Assembly (NCBI GenBank): GCA_034430175.1
Contig: DAOUFI010000022.1
Span: 62,001 to 126,000 of the forward strand
Length of the DNA: 64,000 nt
Reading direction: 5' to 3'
Source of the DNA: UBA6107 sp034430175
Lineage (GTDB): Bacteria; Chloroflexota; Anaerolineae; Anaerolineales; Anaerolineaceae
Part shown: positions 50,074 to 57,695 of the stretch, piece by piece
Layout of the letters: every line of letters begins with the position of its first letter
How positions within the stretch are numbered: position 1 is the first letter of the stretch
Made by a program: the position numbers and the translations under genes
Notes under the pieces: model-generated
Told to the model about the DNA's origin: nothing
Database searches by the model: none
What the model saw: only the letters and a program-made list of their open reading frames with translations

Positions 50074-51308
50074 TTTATTTTTTCTCCAATAGTCGATTCT
50101 TTTGCGGTAGGTAAAGCCGGAAGATGGATAGTGAAAGTCAATCCCCAGCCTTGCGGTACCGACGCGGTGATCTCTCCCGATTGGCGTTCGATGATCTCCT
50201 TACAGATCGATAAACCCAGTCCAGAACCGTGTACCTTGATCGATTGCTCTGGATCGCGGAAGAAACGGGTGAAGAGGTTGGGGAGATATTTCTCCGAAAT
50301 TCCCGGACCGGTGTCACGATAATCGATCACAACCTGGTCGCGGGTTTGCTTAACAGTGATATAGATTTCTGCGCCGGGAGCATACTTGATCGAGTTCCCC
50401 AACAGATTATCTATCACCTGAGCCAACCGATTGGGGTCGCCTTTGATATTTTGAATGCCGGAATCGAAATCCATGTGGACGATCAGATCCGGGTGATTTA
50501 CCAACGCACGGCTTACCTCATCGCGGATCAGTGCGTCCATCCTCACCAGTTGAGTGTCAAATTTCATCTGACCGCTTTGCAGTCTCGACGAATCTAGTAG
50601 ATTATCAATCAATTCCTGCAGGTGGTTGGTTTCGCGGTCAATAATCCGCAAGAAATCCATCTGAGTTGTAGCATCCCATTTGGTGTCTTCACGGAGCAGG
50701 GTGGTGGTATAGCCTTTGATGAACCCCAACGGATTACGCAGCTCATGAGAGATTGTATTGATGAAATTCTCCTGCAGTTGCCTAACACTGGATTGGGTTT
50801 TGACCTTTTCTTCAAATTCTGACAGTAATTTCTTTGCGAGGATATTCGCCACCTGCGTTCTTATAAAACTGACGTATCGAGTGTCTTCCTCTGAAAAATC
50901 TGGTCCCCCAAAACGAATGATCACCAGTGCGCCTGGGTTGCAGATGAAGGGCTGGAATGGTACTCCCATTATGAAGGGGTTGGTCAATCGTTCTTCCTTG
51001 ATGATCTTCTCAGGTTTTTCTATGATCATCTTTTTTGAGGATACCACACGCGAAGCCACGGCTTCTCCCCAGGAAACATCCGCTTCACTGGATTTACCAC
51101 GACCAAATGAACGGGCGTAAACCACCTCAAGACGTTGGGAATTCGTATCTGTAAGGTAAATGGCAAGGTTATCAACGATGAAAAATTTTCTGGAGAAAGA
51201 TAATAAATCATCCAGCAGGAGCTTCCATTCTTTTTCTCCCGTACAGATGTCACAGAGTTGGTATAAGGTTTCAATAGATAGATCAGTCATCGCTTGTATG
51301 GCCTGCAT
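50070..51308 (-). CDS. GAF-domain sensor histidine kinase
   Basis: A 412-residue soluble kinase. An N-terminal GAF-like sensor domain covers residues about 1-165 (CNPGALVIIRFGGPDFSEED in its later part). The HisKA dimerisation helix has the phospho-accepting His in INTISHELRNPLGFIKGY (about residue 190), followed by a HATPase_c domain with N-box LLGNSIKYAPG, G1 DTGPGISEKYL and GSGLGLSICKEI. No membrane segment is present, so it senses a cytoplasmic signal. A TATAAT eight bases before the ATG, with no ribosome site, suggests a leaderless transcript covering this gene, the response regulator and perhaps cpaF. Confidence 0.92.
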   Translation of the reverse strand: MQAIQAMTDLSIETLYQLCDICTGEKEWKLLLDDLLSFSRKFFIVDNLAIYLTDTNSQRLEVVYARSFGRGKSSEADVSWGEAVASRVVSSKKMIIEKPEKIIKEERLTNPFIMGVPFQPFICNPGALVIIRFGGPDFSEEDTRYVSFIRTQVANILAKKLLSEFEEKVKTQSSVRQLQENFINTISHELRNPLGFIKGYTTTLLREDTKWDATTQMDFLRIIDRETNHLQELIDNLLDSSRLQSGQMKFDTQLVRMDALIRDEVSRALVNHPDLIVHMDFDSGIQNIKGDPNRLAQVIDNLLGNSIKYAPGAEIYITVKQTRDQVVIDYRDTGPGISEKYLPNLFTRFFRDPEQSIKVHGSGLGLSICKEIIERQSGEITASVPQGWGLTFTIHLPALPTAKESTIGEKIK

Positions 51309-51316
51309 CTAAAATC

Positions 51317-51322
51317 ATTATA
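51317..51322 (-). promoter_or_regulatory. -10 box eight bases before the GAF-kinase ATG
   Basis: On the minus strand, TATAAT is followed by GATTTTAG and ATG. No Shine-Dalgarno sequence and no clear -35 were seen. The transcript should begin at or one base before the start codon. Confidence 0.5.
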
Positions 51323-51336
51323 CATGATTCAGAAAA

Positions 51337-52335
51337 CTAGACGCGGTCAAGCAAAAACGAAAAAGCACTACCTTCTCCCAATTTGGAGGTCACGGTCAAC
51401 TGTTCTCCGTGAGCTTCGATGATCTTTTGCGCCAAGGTCAGTCCAATGCCTGTACCGCCCTGTTTTCGTGTAGACGAACCATCAATTTGATGAAAGGGTT
51501 CAAATATCTCATTGAGTTTGTCTGGTTCAATGCCGATTCCTGAATCCTCAATCGAGATTTTTATTTTTTCCCCTTCAGGTTTGACCATAATATCAATCCT
51601 TCCACCGATCTGATTGAATTTTATGGCGTTATCGAGCAACTGGTTGATCACCCAGAAGATTTTGGAACGGTCTGCGCTGACAACTATTGATTCTTCAGGA
51701 ACCGATTTTGTGATAATGGCTTTCTTTTTCTTTATCGATGATTCAGATTTGGCGACAACTTCATTAATTACGGCACGGATATCGAAAGCATCCCTTTCTA
51801 TGGAGATACCACCAACCTCGGAAGTGGAAAAGAGAATCAGGTCTTCTATGAGATGCCCTAACCGCTCGCTGGCCTTATGGATGATATCCAACGATTCCTT
51901 CTGATCGGGATGGAGGTTGTCGAGTCCATCCCCATACATCAAATCCAGATATCCCAGGATGTGAGTGAGGGGAGTGCGCAATTCGTGAGAAATGTTTGAA
52001 ATAAAGTTTGCTTTCAGATCATTAAGTTCGGAAAGTTTCTTATAGGCTGCTTCCAGCTCGGCCGTTCTTTGTTGGACGCGTTTCTCGAGGGTTTCGTTGG
52101 CTTCTTTTAGGCTATTCTGTAATTTGAGGATTTGCTGGGTGATCGCCTGATCCAAAGTTTGTTGATCAATCAAGCCCATTTCGCGTATGACTTGACCCAA
52201 CAGGGGATTCTTTCCTTCTGTGCGTTGTTGTTTTTGGTATTCGAGGGCGGCGATGAGTTGTTCCTGCGTAATTAACCCCTGGTCAACCAGGACATCTCCC
52301 AGACGAGGAATCAGAACTTCAGGAGTAAGCGCCAT
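51337..52335 (-). CDS. Histidine kinase with N-terminal MshEN (c-di-GMP-binding type) domain
   Basis: A 332-residue soluble kinase. Residues 5-70 are an MshEN/T2SSE_N domain like the one at the front of PilB, GspE and MshE ATPases. Two 24-residue repeats occur: residues 11-34 (RLGDVLVDQGLITQEQLIAA, then LEYQ) match the c-di-GMP-binding consensus RLGxx..xxG..xxxx.xxxLxxQ fully, and 45-68 match except for the first Arg. A coiled coil (70-110) leads to HisKA (FISNISHELRTPLTHILGYL) and HATPase_c (DNAIKFNQIGG, DSGIGIEPDKL, GGTGIGLTLAQK). It lacks membrane segments. It has its own promoter and lies next to the GAF kinase, response regulator and CpaF ATPase. Confidence 0.88.
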   Translation of the reverse strand: MALTPEVLIPRLGDVLVDQGLITQEQLIAALEYQKQQRTEGKNPLLGQVIREMGLIDQQTLDQAITQQILKLQNSLKEANETLEKRVQQRTAELEAAYKKLSELNDLKANFISNISHELRTPLTHILGYLDLMYGDGLDNLHPDQKESLDIIHKASERLGHLIEDLILFSTSEVGGISIERDAFDIRAVINEVVAKSESSIKKKKAIITKSVPEESIVVSADRSKIFWVINQLLDNAIKFNQIGGRIDIMVKPEGEKIKISIEDSGIGIEPDKLNEIFEPFHQIDGSSTRKQGGTGIGLTLAQKIIEAHGEQLTVTSKLGEGSAFSFLLDRV

Positions 52336-52439
52336 TAATCCTCTTCTTTATTCATAATCATGATCACGTATTGGCTCGAAAAAGCAAAAATCAGGCGGTT
52401 AAAGTCTTCGTGATTGAAGGATGTTTCACTATATCAATG

Positions 52440-52468
52440 ATTATATATATCAAAGCGCAGACAATCAA
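52440..52468 (-). promoter_or_regulatory. Promoter of the MshEN-kinase gene
   Basis: Minus strand: TTGATT (52463-52468), a 17-bp spacer, then TATAAT (52440-52445). The leader to the ATG at 52335 is about 98 nt with AGAGGA before the start. The 199-nt gap to parB holds nothing else that could be recognised. Confidence 0.75.
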
Positions 52469-52534
52469 TGCGCTGGGAGCGATTTCAAGAATTCGCTGTT
52501 ACTTTCAGCGATCACTGGACAAGAATTGGAAGGA

Positions 52535-53392
52535 TCATTCTCCCAGCAATTGTCTCAACAATCCATCCAGTTCTTCGTCGGAAAAATAATGGATTGTGAT
52601 CGTCCCGCCTTTTTTTCCATGGTGGAGGGTGACGCGTGTTGAGAGTTTGCTGCGCAGACGCTCTTCGATCTCTTGAATTTCGGGGTCGGGAATGGTTTCA
52701 TGGATGGGTTCTGGTTTGTGACCGGTGAGTTTGCGTACCAATTCTTCTGTCTGACGGACATTGAGGTCATGTGTGATGATCGATTGCAACGCAGCTATCT
52801 GTGACTGTGGTGTAGCGAGTCCAAGCAGCGCGCGGGCATGTCCCTCACTGATCTGACCGTCGGCCAGGGCTTTCTGGACGATATCCGGTAATTTCAACAG
52901 GCGCAGGGTATTTGTGACGGCGACCCGGCTCTTGGATACCTTCTCGCTGATCTCTTCGTGAGAAAGACCAAAATCGTCCATCAGTTCGCGGTAGGCTTCG
53001 GCGGTTTCGAGCGGGGAGAGATCGGAGCGTTGAACGTTCTCGATGAGGGCGAGTTCGAGGCGCTGCAGGTCGTCGGCTTCGCGTACGATCACCGGGACTT
53101 CGTCTAATCCGGCAATTTTAGATGCGCGCAGACGGCGTTCACCAGCGATAAGTGTGTACATACCGGATAAAGGATCGAATGTGACAACCAGTGGCTGCAA
53201 AATGCCATGTTCGCGGATCGAGTTTGCCAGTTCTTCCAGATCGTCGCCGTTCATCGATTCGCGAGGTTGACGCGGATTAGGAACGATGAGCGCGGTCTGA
53301 ACTAGCGTTGTACCCTGGGGAGCGGAACTTTCAAAATCATTACCAGGGATCAGCGCATCCAAACCTCTTCCAAGTCCACCTTTACGAGCCAT
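52535..53392 (-). CDS. parB: Chromosome-partitioning protein ParB
   Basis: A 285-residue ParB/Spo0J CTPase clamp that loads at parS and organises the origin region. The start MARKGGLGRGLDALIPG is the classic ParB N-terminus. The N-domain includes PNPRQPRES, HGILQPLVV and the CTP/parS-activation motif GERRLRASKIAGL. The HTH is LSHEEISEKVSKSRVAVTNT, and a C-terminal dimerisation region ends DEELDGLLRQLLGE. The ATG at 53392 is chosen on homology; it overlaps the end of parA by 11 nt. No consensus parS site was found in the window. Confidence 0.94.
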   Translation of the reverse strand: MARKGGLGRGLDALIPGNDFESSAPQGTTLVQTALIVPNPRQPRESMNGDDLEELANSIREHGILQPLVVTFDPLSGMYTLIAGERRLRASKIAGLDEVPVIVREADDLQRLELALIENVQRSDLSPLETAEAYRELMDDFGLSHEEISEKVSKSRVAVTNTLRLLKLPDIVQKALADGQISEGHARALLGLATPQSQIAALQSIITHDLNVRQTEELVRKLTGHKPEPIHETIPDPEIQEIEERLRSKLSTRVTLHHGKKGGTITIHYFSDEELDGLLRQLLGE

Positions 53393-54194
53393 TTTCACCT
53401 GCCTGAACCTGAATTTCATCGAATTTGACGCCATCCTGGGTGAGAATCTCGCGCGCCAGCAAGTCATAGGCTTTGGCTGCTGTCGTTTCAGGAGCATAGT
53501 AGGCGATTGGCAGCCCATAGGATGGTGCTTCAGCGAGACGGATGCTGCGCGGAATGACGGCGTTCATCACCTGGGTGGGGAAGTGCTTCTTGACCTCGTT
53601 GACCACGTCCATGGCGAGGTTGGTACGGCCGTCAAACATGGTGAGGATCACACCGCGTATCTTCATTTCGTGGAAAAGTGAATTACGGATGCGGTTGAGC
53701 GTCTGGGTCAACTGGCCAATGCCTTCGAGGGCCAGGTATTCACACTGGACAGGGATAATCACGCCGTCGCGGGCAGCCATGAGGCCGTTGACCGTGAGCA
53801 GGCTGAGCGAGGGAGGGCAATCCACCAGGATGTAGTCGAATCGATCGATAACCGGTTTAATGGCCTCGCGCAGGCGAAATTCGCGCTGCTGCACGTCAAT
53901 GAGTTCCACCTCGGCGCCGGCCAGAGAAGGGGAAGCGGGAAGGAGGTTGATTTTCAACTTGGGGTTGTAGAGAATTTGCGGGGCGATTGGATCTTGACCA
54001 AGTAGAACTTCGTACGTGCCCTTTTTTACCTCGTATTTGTCGATACCGAGAGAGGAGGTAGCGTTGGCCTGGGGATCGATATCAACCAGAAGCACTCGCT
54101 GACCGTAGAGCGCCAGATAGGCTCCCAGGTTGATCGCTGTGGTCGTCTTGCCAACGCCGCCTTTTTGGTTTACCAGAGTGTGAATTTTCGTCAT
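53382..54194 (-). CDS. parA: Chromosome-partitioning ATPase ParA/Soj
   Basis: A 270-residue deviant-Walker ATPase. It begins MTKIHTLVNQKGGVGKTTTA, with the signature lysine of KGGVGKTT at residues 11-18, followed by VDIDPQANATSSLG and the Walker B region VDCPPSLSLLTVNGL. It binds DNA non-specifically as an ATP dimer and is released by ParB. It is coupled to parB (11-nt overlap) and lies 7 nt after the PfkB kinase gene. The usual neighbours gidB/rsmG and dnaA are not adjacent, so whether this lies near the origin is unclear. Confidence 0.95.
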   Translation of the reverse strand: MTKIHTLVNQKGGVGKTTTAINLGAYLALYGQRVLLVDIDPQANATSSLGIDKYEVKKGTYEVLLGQDPIAPQILYNPKLKINLLPASPSLAGAEVELIDVQQREFRLREAIKPVIDRFDYILVDCPPSLSLLTVNGLMAARDGVIIPVQCEYLALEGIGQLTQTLNRIRNSLFHEMKIRGVILTMFDGRTNLAMDVVNEVKKHFPTQVMNAVIPRSIRLAEAPSYGLPIAYYAPETTAAKAYDLLAREILTQDGVKFDEIQVQAGENGS

Positions 54195-54201
54195 AGTTGT
54201 G

Positions 54202-55053
54202 TCAATTCAATACTTCCTGTAAGGTCTGCCGAACTTCCACGGCAGTTGGGATGCCGTCCATGGTAACGCGGGTGACCGAGCGGGCTGCGAGCTGGGTGGC
54301 CACACGGGCCGCCTCCCACGGATCGCGGGTTTGCTGGTAACGGATAAAGAATGAAGCCGCGAAGATATCACCGGCACCGACCGAATCGATCTCGTTTTCC
54401 TGTGGAGGACGGATATAGCGTACGTCGTTGTTCCAATAAATGCGGGCTCCGCTGGCGCCTTCGGTGACGACGAACACCGGTACTGTCGCGGCATACTCCT
54501 GAATAATATCCTCGTCGCCAAGGATGTCTTCGATACTAAGTATAGCGATGTTTGCGTTTTTGAGAATACGGTCGATGCCTTTCCAATCGTAAAACGAGAC
54601 CAGACCGTTCTCGTCCCACTGACGCAGCCAACCCTGTGGAGTGACCCCACGCAGGGAGAGCGGAAAACGTTCCAACATCTCAGGGTCGATCTCACCGGCA
54701 ATAGGTCCAAAGTGGACAATGGGCGTGTCACGCCAGGCAATTGGGATATCGTCGTAGGTGAGGGTCTCGGCACGTGCGCGGCAGTACTGGACGCGTCCGC
54801 TAGGCGTGGCAATATTCTCGAAAGTGGAATTGACCGTGGAGGTCTTGCGGATGAGCTTGACCCCGTCCAATTCGGGGAGGGCCAGGTCATCGCGGCACGA
54901 AGTGACAATCCCGACGCGCAAGCCAAAGGCTTTGGCGGTGAGCGAACCGTAAGAAGCCGTCCCTCCCAGGCGGAACCCCGAGGAGGTGACGTCCTGGGTG
55001 ACATGACCAATGAGTAAATAATCCACCGGCTCTATGACAGCAAGCGAGTTCAT
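54202..55053 (-). CDS. PfkB-family carbohydrate/nucleoside kinase
   Basis: A 283-residue ribokinase-like sugar or nucleoside kinase. Recognisable are the glycine-rich GHVTQDVTSSGFRLGGTASYG near the start (opening YLLIGHVTQDV) and the second PfkB signature with the catalytic Asp, NEIDSVGAGDIFAASFF. The order and length fit the family; the sugar cannot be predicted. The ATG at 55053 follows GGGGAAAG; a TTG 18 nt upstream is less likely. It lies between the zinc-ribbon gene and parA, in a minus-strand run that looks co-transcribed. Confidence 0.85.
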   Translation of the reverse strand: MNSLAVIEPVDYLLIGHVTQDVTSSGFRLGGTASYGSLTAKAFGLRVGIVTSCRDDLALPELDGVKLIRKTSTVNSTFENIATPSGRVQYCRARAETLTYDDIPIAWRDTPIVHFGPIAGEIDPEMLERFPLSLRGVTPQGWLRQWDENGLVSFYDWKGIDRILKNANIAILSIEDILGDEDIIQEYAATVPVFVVTEGASGARIYWNNDVRYIRPPQENEIDSVGAGDIFAASFFIRYQQTRDPWEAARVATQLAARSVTRVTMDGIPTAVEVRQTLQEVLN

Positions 55054-55071
55054 CCCACTTTCCCCGCTCAA

Positions 55072-55581
55072 CTAAAGTTTTGTCTCATCCTCGTCGCCGA
55101 GGGAAAAGGATTTTGCGTATTTCTCGTCTTCATCCAGGTTGACGCCTGGAACGGGGTTACCGCAATAGGGGCATAGCTCCCAGGGCAGCTCAATGGCTTT
55201 GCCGCAGTGAGAACAGATTTTCTTGAGTTTGACATGGCAGTTCGGGCAGGCGACCCAATCGTTTTGAACGTGGCGGCTGCAGCCTGGGCAGAGGGAGGCG
55301 TCTTCAAGGCTTTGAAGGAGAGCTTCTTCTTCCAGAGTATGCTGGTAATCTTCTTCAAGGGTGCGGGTGGGACGCAGAATGAGGTAAACCAGTACGCCGG
55401 GCAGCGATAGCAGCGCCACGATGATCACGGCTAGAATGCGCATAAAAGGATCGCGACTGCGCGAGCGGATGTCGCGGAAGGTCCAGAAGATGAGGCTGAG
55501 CCAAAGCGCGGCCAGGAAGGCTGCCGCGAAGCCAACACCGAATGTGGAAATTTGCTTGAGAATGCCAGCGTCTATTGTCAT
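55072..55581 (-). CDS. Membrane protein with double zinc-ribbon domain
   Basis: A 169-residue protein. Two hydrophobic segments (residues about 12-35 and 44-67) are followed by a cytoplasmic part with four Cys-x2-Cys knuckles: CPGC, CPNC, CSHC and CPYC (with CPYCGNPVPG). That is a double zinc-ribbon of the type common in Chloroflexota membrane proteins. The tail is acidic (LDEDEKYAKSFSLGDEDE). Function is unknown; the ribbons probably bind protein or nucleic acid. A TATAAT at about 55604-55609 (minus strand) precedes it with a 24-nt leader, so it probably heads the pfkB-parA-parB run. Confidence 0.8.
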   Translation of the reverse strand: MTIDAGILKQISTFGVGFAAAFLAALWLSLIFWTFRDIRSRSRDPFMRILAVIIVALLSLPGVLVYLILRPTRTLEEDYQHTLEEEALLQSLEDASLCPGCSRHVQNDWVACPNCHVKLKKICSHCGKAIELPWELCPYCGNPVPGVNLDEDEKYAKSFSLGDEDETKL

Positions 55582-55714
55582 AGGTTGGATGCTCCCACGC
55601 AGAAATTATAGCATGGATGGTCGGGAGCGCAGCCAAATTAGGCAAAAATTCGCTTGCCGGATTTGGCCGTCAGCGCTATAAAGGAAGTCGAAGTTCAGTT
55701 GGAGGGAAATCATT

Positions 55715-56422
55715 ATGGTGAGAGAATCTCAAGGAAATTACCGAATCACCGATCTGGCGGAGGACGAACGCCCGCGCGAGCGGCTGATTACGAACGGTCC
55801 GGGCGGGTTGAGCAAAGCAGAACTGCTGGCGATCTTGTTGCGGGTGGGGGTGAGCGGCGAAAACGCGGTGCAACTGGCGCAACGCATTCTGGATGAACTG
55901 GGTGGGTTGGCTGGCATCCAGCGCGCCAGCGTGAGCGACATGTGCAAGATCCACGGATTGGGCGAGGCCAAAGCCGCGCAGATCAAGGCAGCCATCGAGC
56001 TGGGCACGCGCCTGGCGCGCGAACAGAGCGATGAACGCGGCCCGCTGAGTTCTCCGGCGGACGCGGCGGCAGTGATCCAGTTGGAGATGCAGGGCCTGGT
56101 GCAAGAGGAACTGTGGGTGTTGCTGCTGGACACGCGTAACCGTCTGCTCAATCAGCCTGAACGGATTTACAAGGGCTCGCTCAACTTGAGCCTGGTGCGG
56201 GTGGGAGAGCTGTTCAAACCGGCCATCCAGAAGAGCGCGGCTTCGCTGATCCTGGCGCACAACCACCCCAGCGGTGATCCGACCCCCAGCCCTGAGGATG
56301 TGGCGCTGACGCGCTCCGTGGTGCAGGCGGGAAAGCTGCTTGACATTGAGGTTCTCGATCACCTGGTGATCGGTTACGGCAGGTACGTGTCGATGAAAGA
56401 GAAAGGCCTGGGCTTCGCCTAG
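55715..56422 (+). CDS. radC: RadC/JAB-domain protein (UPF0758)
   Basis: A 235-residue RadC-family protein. The N-terminal half has a helix-hairpin-helix pair (IHGLGEAKAAQIKAAIELG, about residues 78-97). The C-terminal MPN/JAB domain carries an intact JAMM zinc motif, HNHPSGDPTPSPED (about 186-199), plus the upstream Glu. The family was once linked to DNA repair, but its biochemical function is not settled. The SD GGAGGG precedes the ATG. By eye the gene is distinctly G+C-rich compared with most of the window. Confidence 0.92.
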   Translation: MVRESQGNYRITDLAEDERPRERLITNGPGGLSKAELLAILLRVGVSGENAVQLAQRILDELGGLAGIQRASVSDMCKIHGLGEAKAAQIKAAIELGTRLAREQSDERGPLSSPADAAAVIQLEMQGLVQEELWVLLLDTRNRLLNQPERIYKGSLNLSLVRVGELFKPAIQKSAASLILAHNHPSGDPTPSPEDVALTRSVVQAGKLLDIEVLDHLVIGYGRYVSMKEKGLGFA

Positions 56423-56432
56423 GTCAATTCCG

Positions 56433-56461
56433 TTGACAATTGGCAACGTATCCGGTAAAAT
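56433..56461 (+). promoter_or_regulatory. Promoter of tRNA-Met
   Basis: TTGACA (56433-56438), a 17-bp spacer, TAAAAT (56456-56461), then 11 bases to the mature tRNA 5' end. Confidence 0.82.
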
Positions 56462-56472
56462 TGCAATTCGTT

Positions 56473-56544
56473 GGCGAGGTAGCTCAATGGTGGAGCAGTG
56501 GACTCATAAGCCATTGGATGTGGGTTCAAATCCCACCCTCGCCA
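56473..56544 (+). tRNA. tRNA-Met (anticodon CAT)
   Basis: A 72-nt cloverleaf without an encoded CCA. The acceptor GGCGAGG pairs with CCTCGCC (56537-56543). The D stem is GCTC/GAGC, the anticodon loop CTCATAA (56503-56509) has CAT at 56505-56507, and the T stem is GTGGG/CCCAC with loop TTCAAAT. The context GGACTCATAA is that of elongator tRNA-Met. The last anticodon-stem pair (31-39) is an A-G mismatch (A56502, G56510), where bacterial Met tRNAs normally have A-T. A CAT anticodon could also be Ile2 after lysidine modification, but the arms fit Met better. A 7-bp hairpin (56572-56591) follows and may terminate it. Confidence 0.92.
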
Positions 56545-56640
56545 CTATTGTTTAGTTTACACCTTCAAGATGAGGCTCTAAATGGAGCCTCGAATGCTTT
56601 AAGGTTATGTCTACCAGTTGGCTTAACATTGGATAAAAAC

Positions 56641-56760
56641 TTCTCCGGTACGTTGAAGATGTAGATGATGGTTACGTCCTGTTCTGGTAGGTAAACGATG
56701 TGCTGACTGTAGAGTCCATCCACGCGCCGGAGGGTAGAGGCGCGGTTCACCAACATCTTT
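56641..56760 (-). pseudogene. Decayed 3' fragment of a serine beta-lactamase-like gene
   Basis: This 120-bp stretch aligns without gaps in outline to 57748-57867, part of the 3' end of the serine-hydrolase gene just downstream on the same strand. In the minus-strand reading frame, RRVDGLYSQHIVYLPEQDVT, then IIYIFNVPEK, mirrors RVDGLYGQYIIGLPEQGATV, then TYISNEPEK in the intact gene. No catalytic SxxK or YxN part and no matching upstream sequence are present. It is a remnant of a duplication or an older paralogue. The rest of the 56545-56838 gap shows only the hairpin after the tRNA. Confidence 0.72.
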
Positions 56761-56838
56761 GACTGTATTGCAATCAGTGTGGTTTGACCTGTAGAATGGA
56801 TTAAGCGAAATTTCCCTTTATTTGTTTTGGAGGTCAAG

Positions 56839-57687
56839 ATGATACACTGCGAAAAGTGCAAATCTATCAACCCACCTGAACAACAAAGATGTCAAAATTG
56901 CGGAAGGTCGCTGCTGCCAGGTACCGGGGCACTGGTAAGGATTTTTGTCTTGCTGTTTTCCATCGCGATAGCTGGATTGGGGGTATTTATATTGAGCCGG
57001 ATGATGAATAACCCGGATTACAAAGGGCTGGGATGTGCCTTGACCTCACCCATTTTTTGGGGAATTGTGGTCGTCGTCATGCCGATCAGCGGTCTGGTTT
57101 ATGCTTTAAAACCCACACCTCTTTTCGAGCGATATCTGGATCGAGGAAAACGGCATGTTAGTTTGGATAAAGATCAGGCGCTAGCTGATTTCTCGAGAGC
57201 GCTGGAATTGGCTCCAGAGAAGGAACGCGCACCAATCCTGAAAGAACGCGCCAAATTGCTGGAATCGATGGGGCAAACGGAACAGGCGACTCGTGATAAA
57301 ATCGCCACGCTGGAAAACTCAAATGCTTATTCGGGGGCGGAAGGGTTTGCCGCCTTGACTGGTTTGGATAAAGACTCGGTTGTCCAGGGGATGAGAGAGA
57401 ATGATCAAAAAGCACTCTTGCAGGCACATAGCACTATCGCGCTTGGTTACTGCACGAAATGCAAGATGGCCGTCCAATTGGATGTGAAGTCACATTGTGT
57501 GCTGCACCCTCATGCGCGGATCACGAACATCCACCTCGCGGTTCCAGCAGATATCAATGTGACAATGACTCAGATCAATGAGAAAGCAAAGAAGGATCAA
57601 AGACTGGCTTTGATCAGGACAATTGTTTTTGTTGTGGGAGTAATCATTCTATGCGTGGTGATTTCTTTGCTTACTAATTCGCGATAA
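56839..57687 (+). CDS. Zinc-ribbon membrane protein with TPR-like middle
   Basis: A 282-residue protein of unknown function. It starts with a zinc ribbon (CEKCKSINPPEQQRCQNCG, Cys at about 4, 7, 19 and 22). Two membrane segments follow (about 33-55 and 66-90). A helical region with a TPR-like unit (DQALADFSRALELAPEKERA) comes next, then a second cysteine-containing patch (CTKCKMAVQLDVKSHCVLHP) and a final membrane segment (about 257-280). The ATG at 56839 is selected because GGAGG overlaps the in-frame TTG at 56827. It sits between a decayed and an intact serine-hydrolase copy, so it may have been inserted or captured there. Confidence 0.78.
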   Translation: MIHCEKCKSINPPEQQRCQNCGRSLLPGTGALVRIFVLLFSIAIAGLGVFILSRMMNNPDYKGLGCALTSPIFWGIVVVVMPISGLVYALKPTPLFERYLDRGKRHVSLDKDQALADFSRALELAPEKERAPILKERAKLLESMGQTEQATRDKIATLENSNAYSGAEGFAALTGLDKDSVVQGMRENDQKALLQAHSTIALGYCTKCKMAVQLDVKSHCVLHPHARITNIHLAVPADINVTMTQINEKAKKDQRLALIRTIVFVVGVIILCVVISLLTNSR

Positions 57688-57695
57688 TGGATTCA

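Noticed and set aside
55676..56446. Long antisense open frame over radC (and a similar one over pfkB at 54207-55010)
   Set aside because: These are byproducts of G+C-rich coding sequence; they lack start signals, have low-complexity Arg/Ser/His content, and oppose genes with clear catalytic motifs.
56473..56592. tRNA-Met as an integration (att) site
   Set aside because: No repeat of the tRNA 3' end was found downstream and there is no integrase gene in the window.
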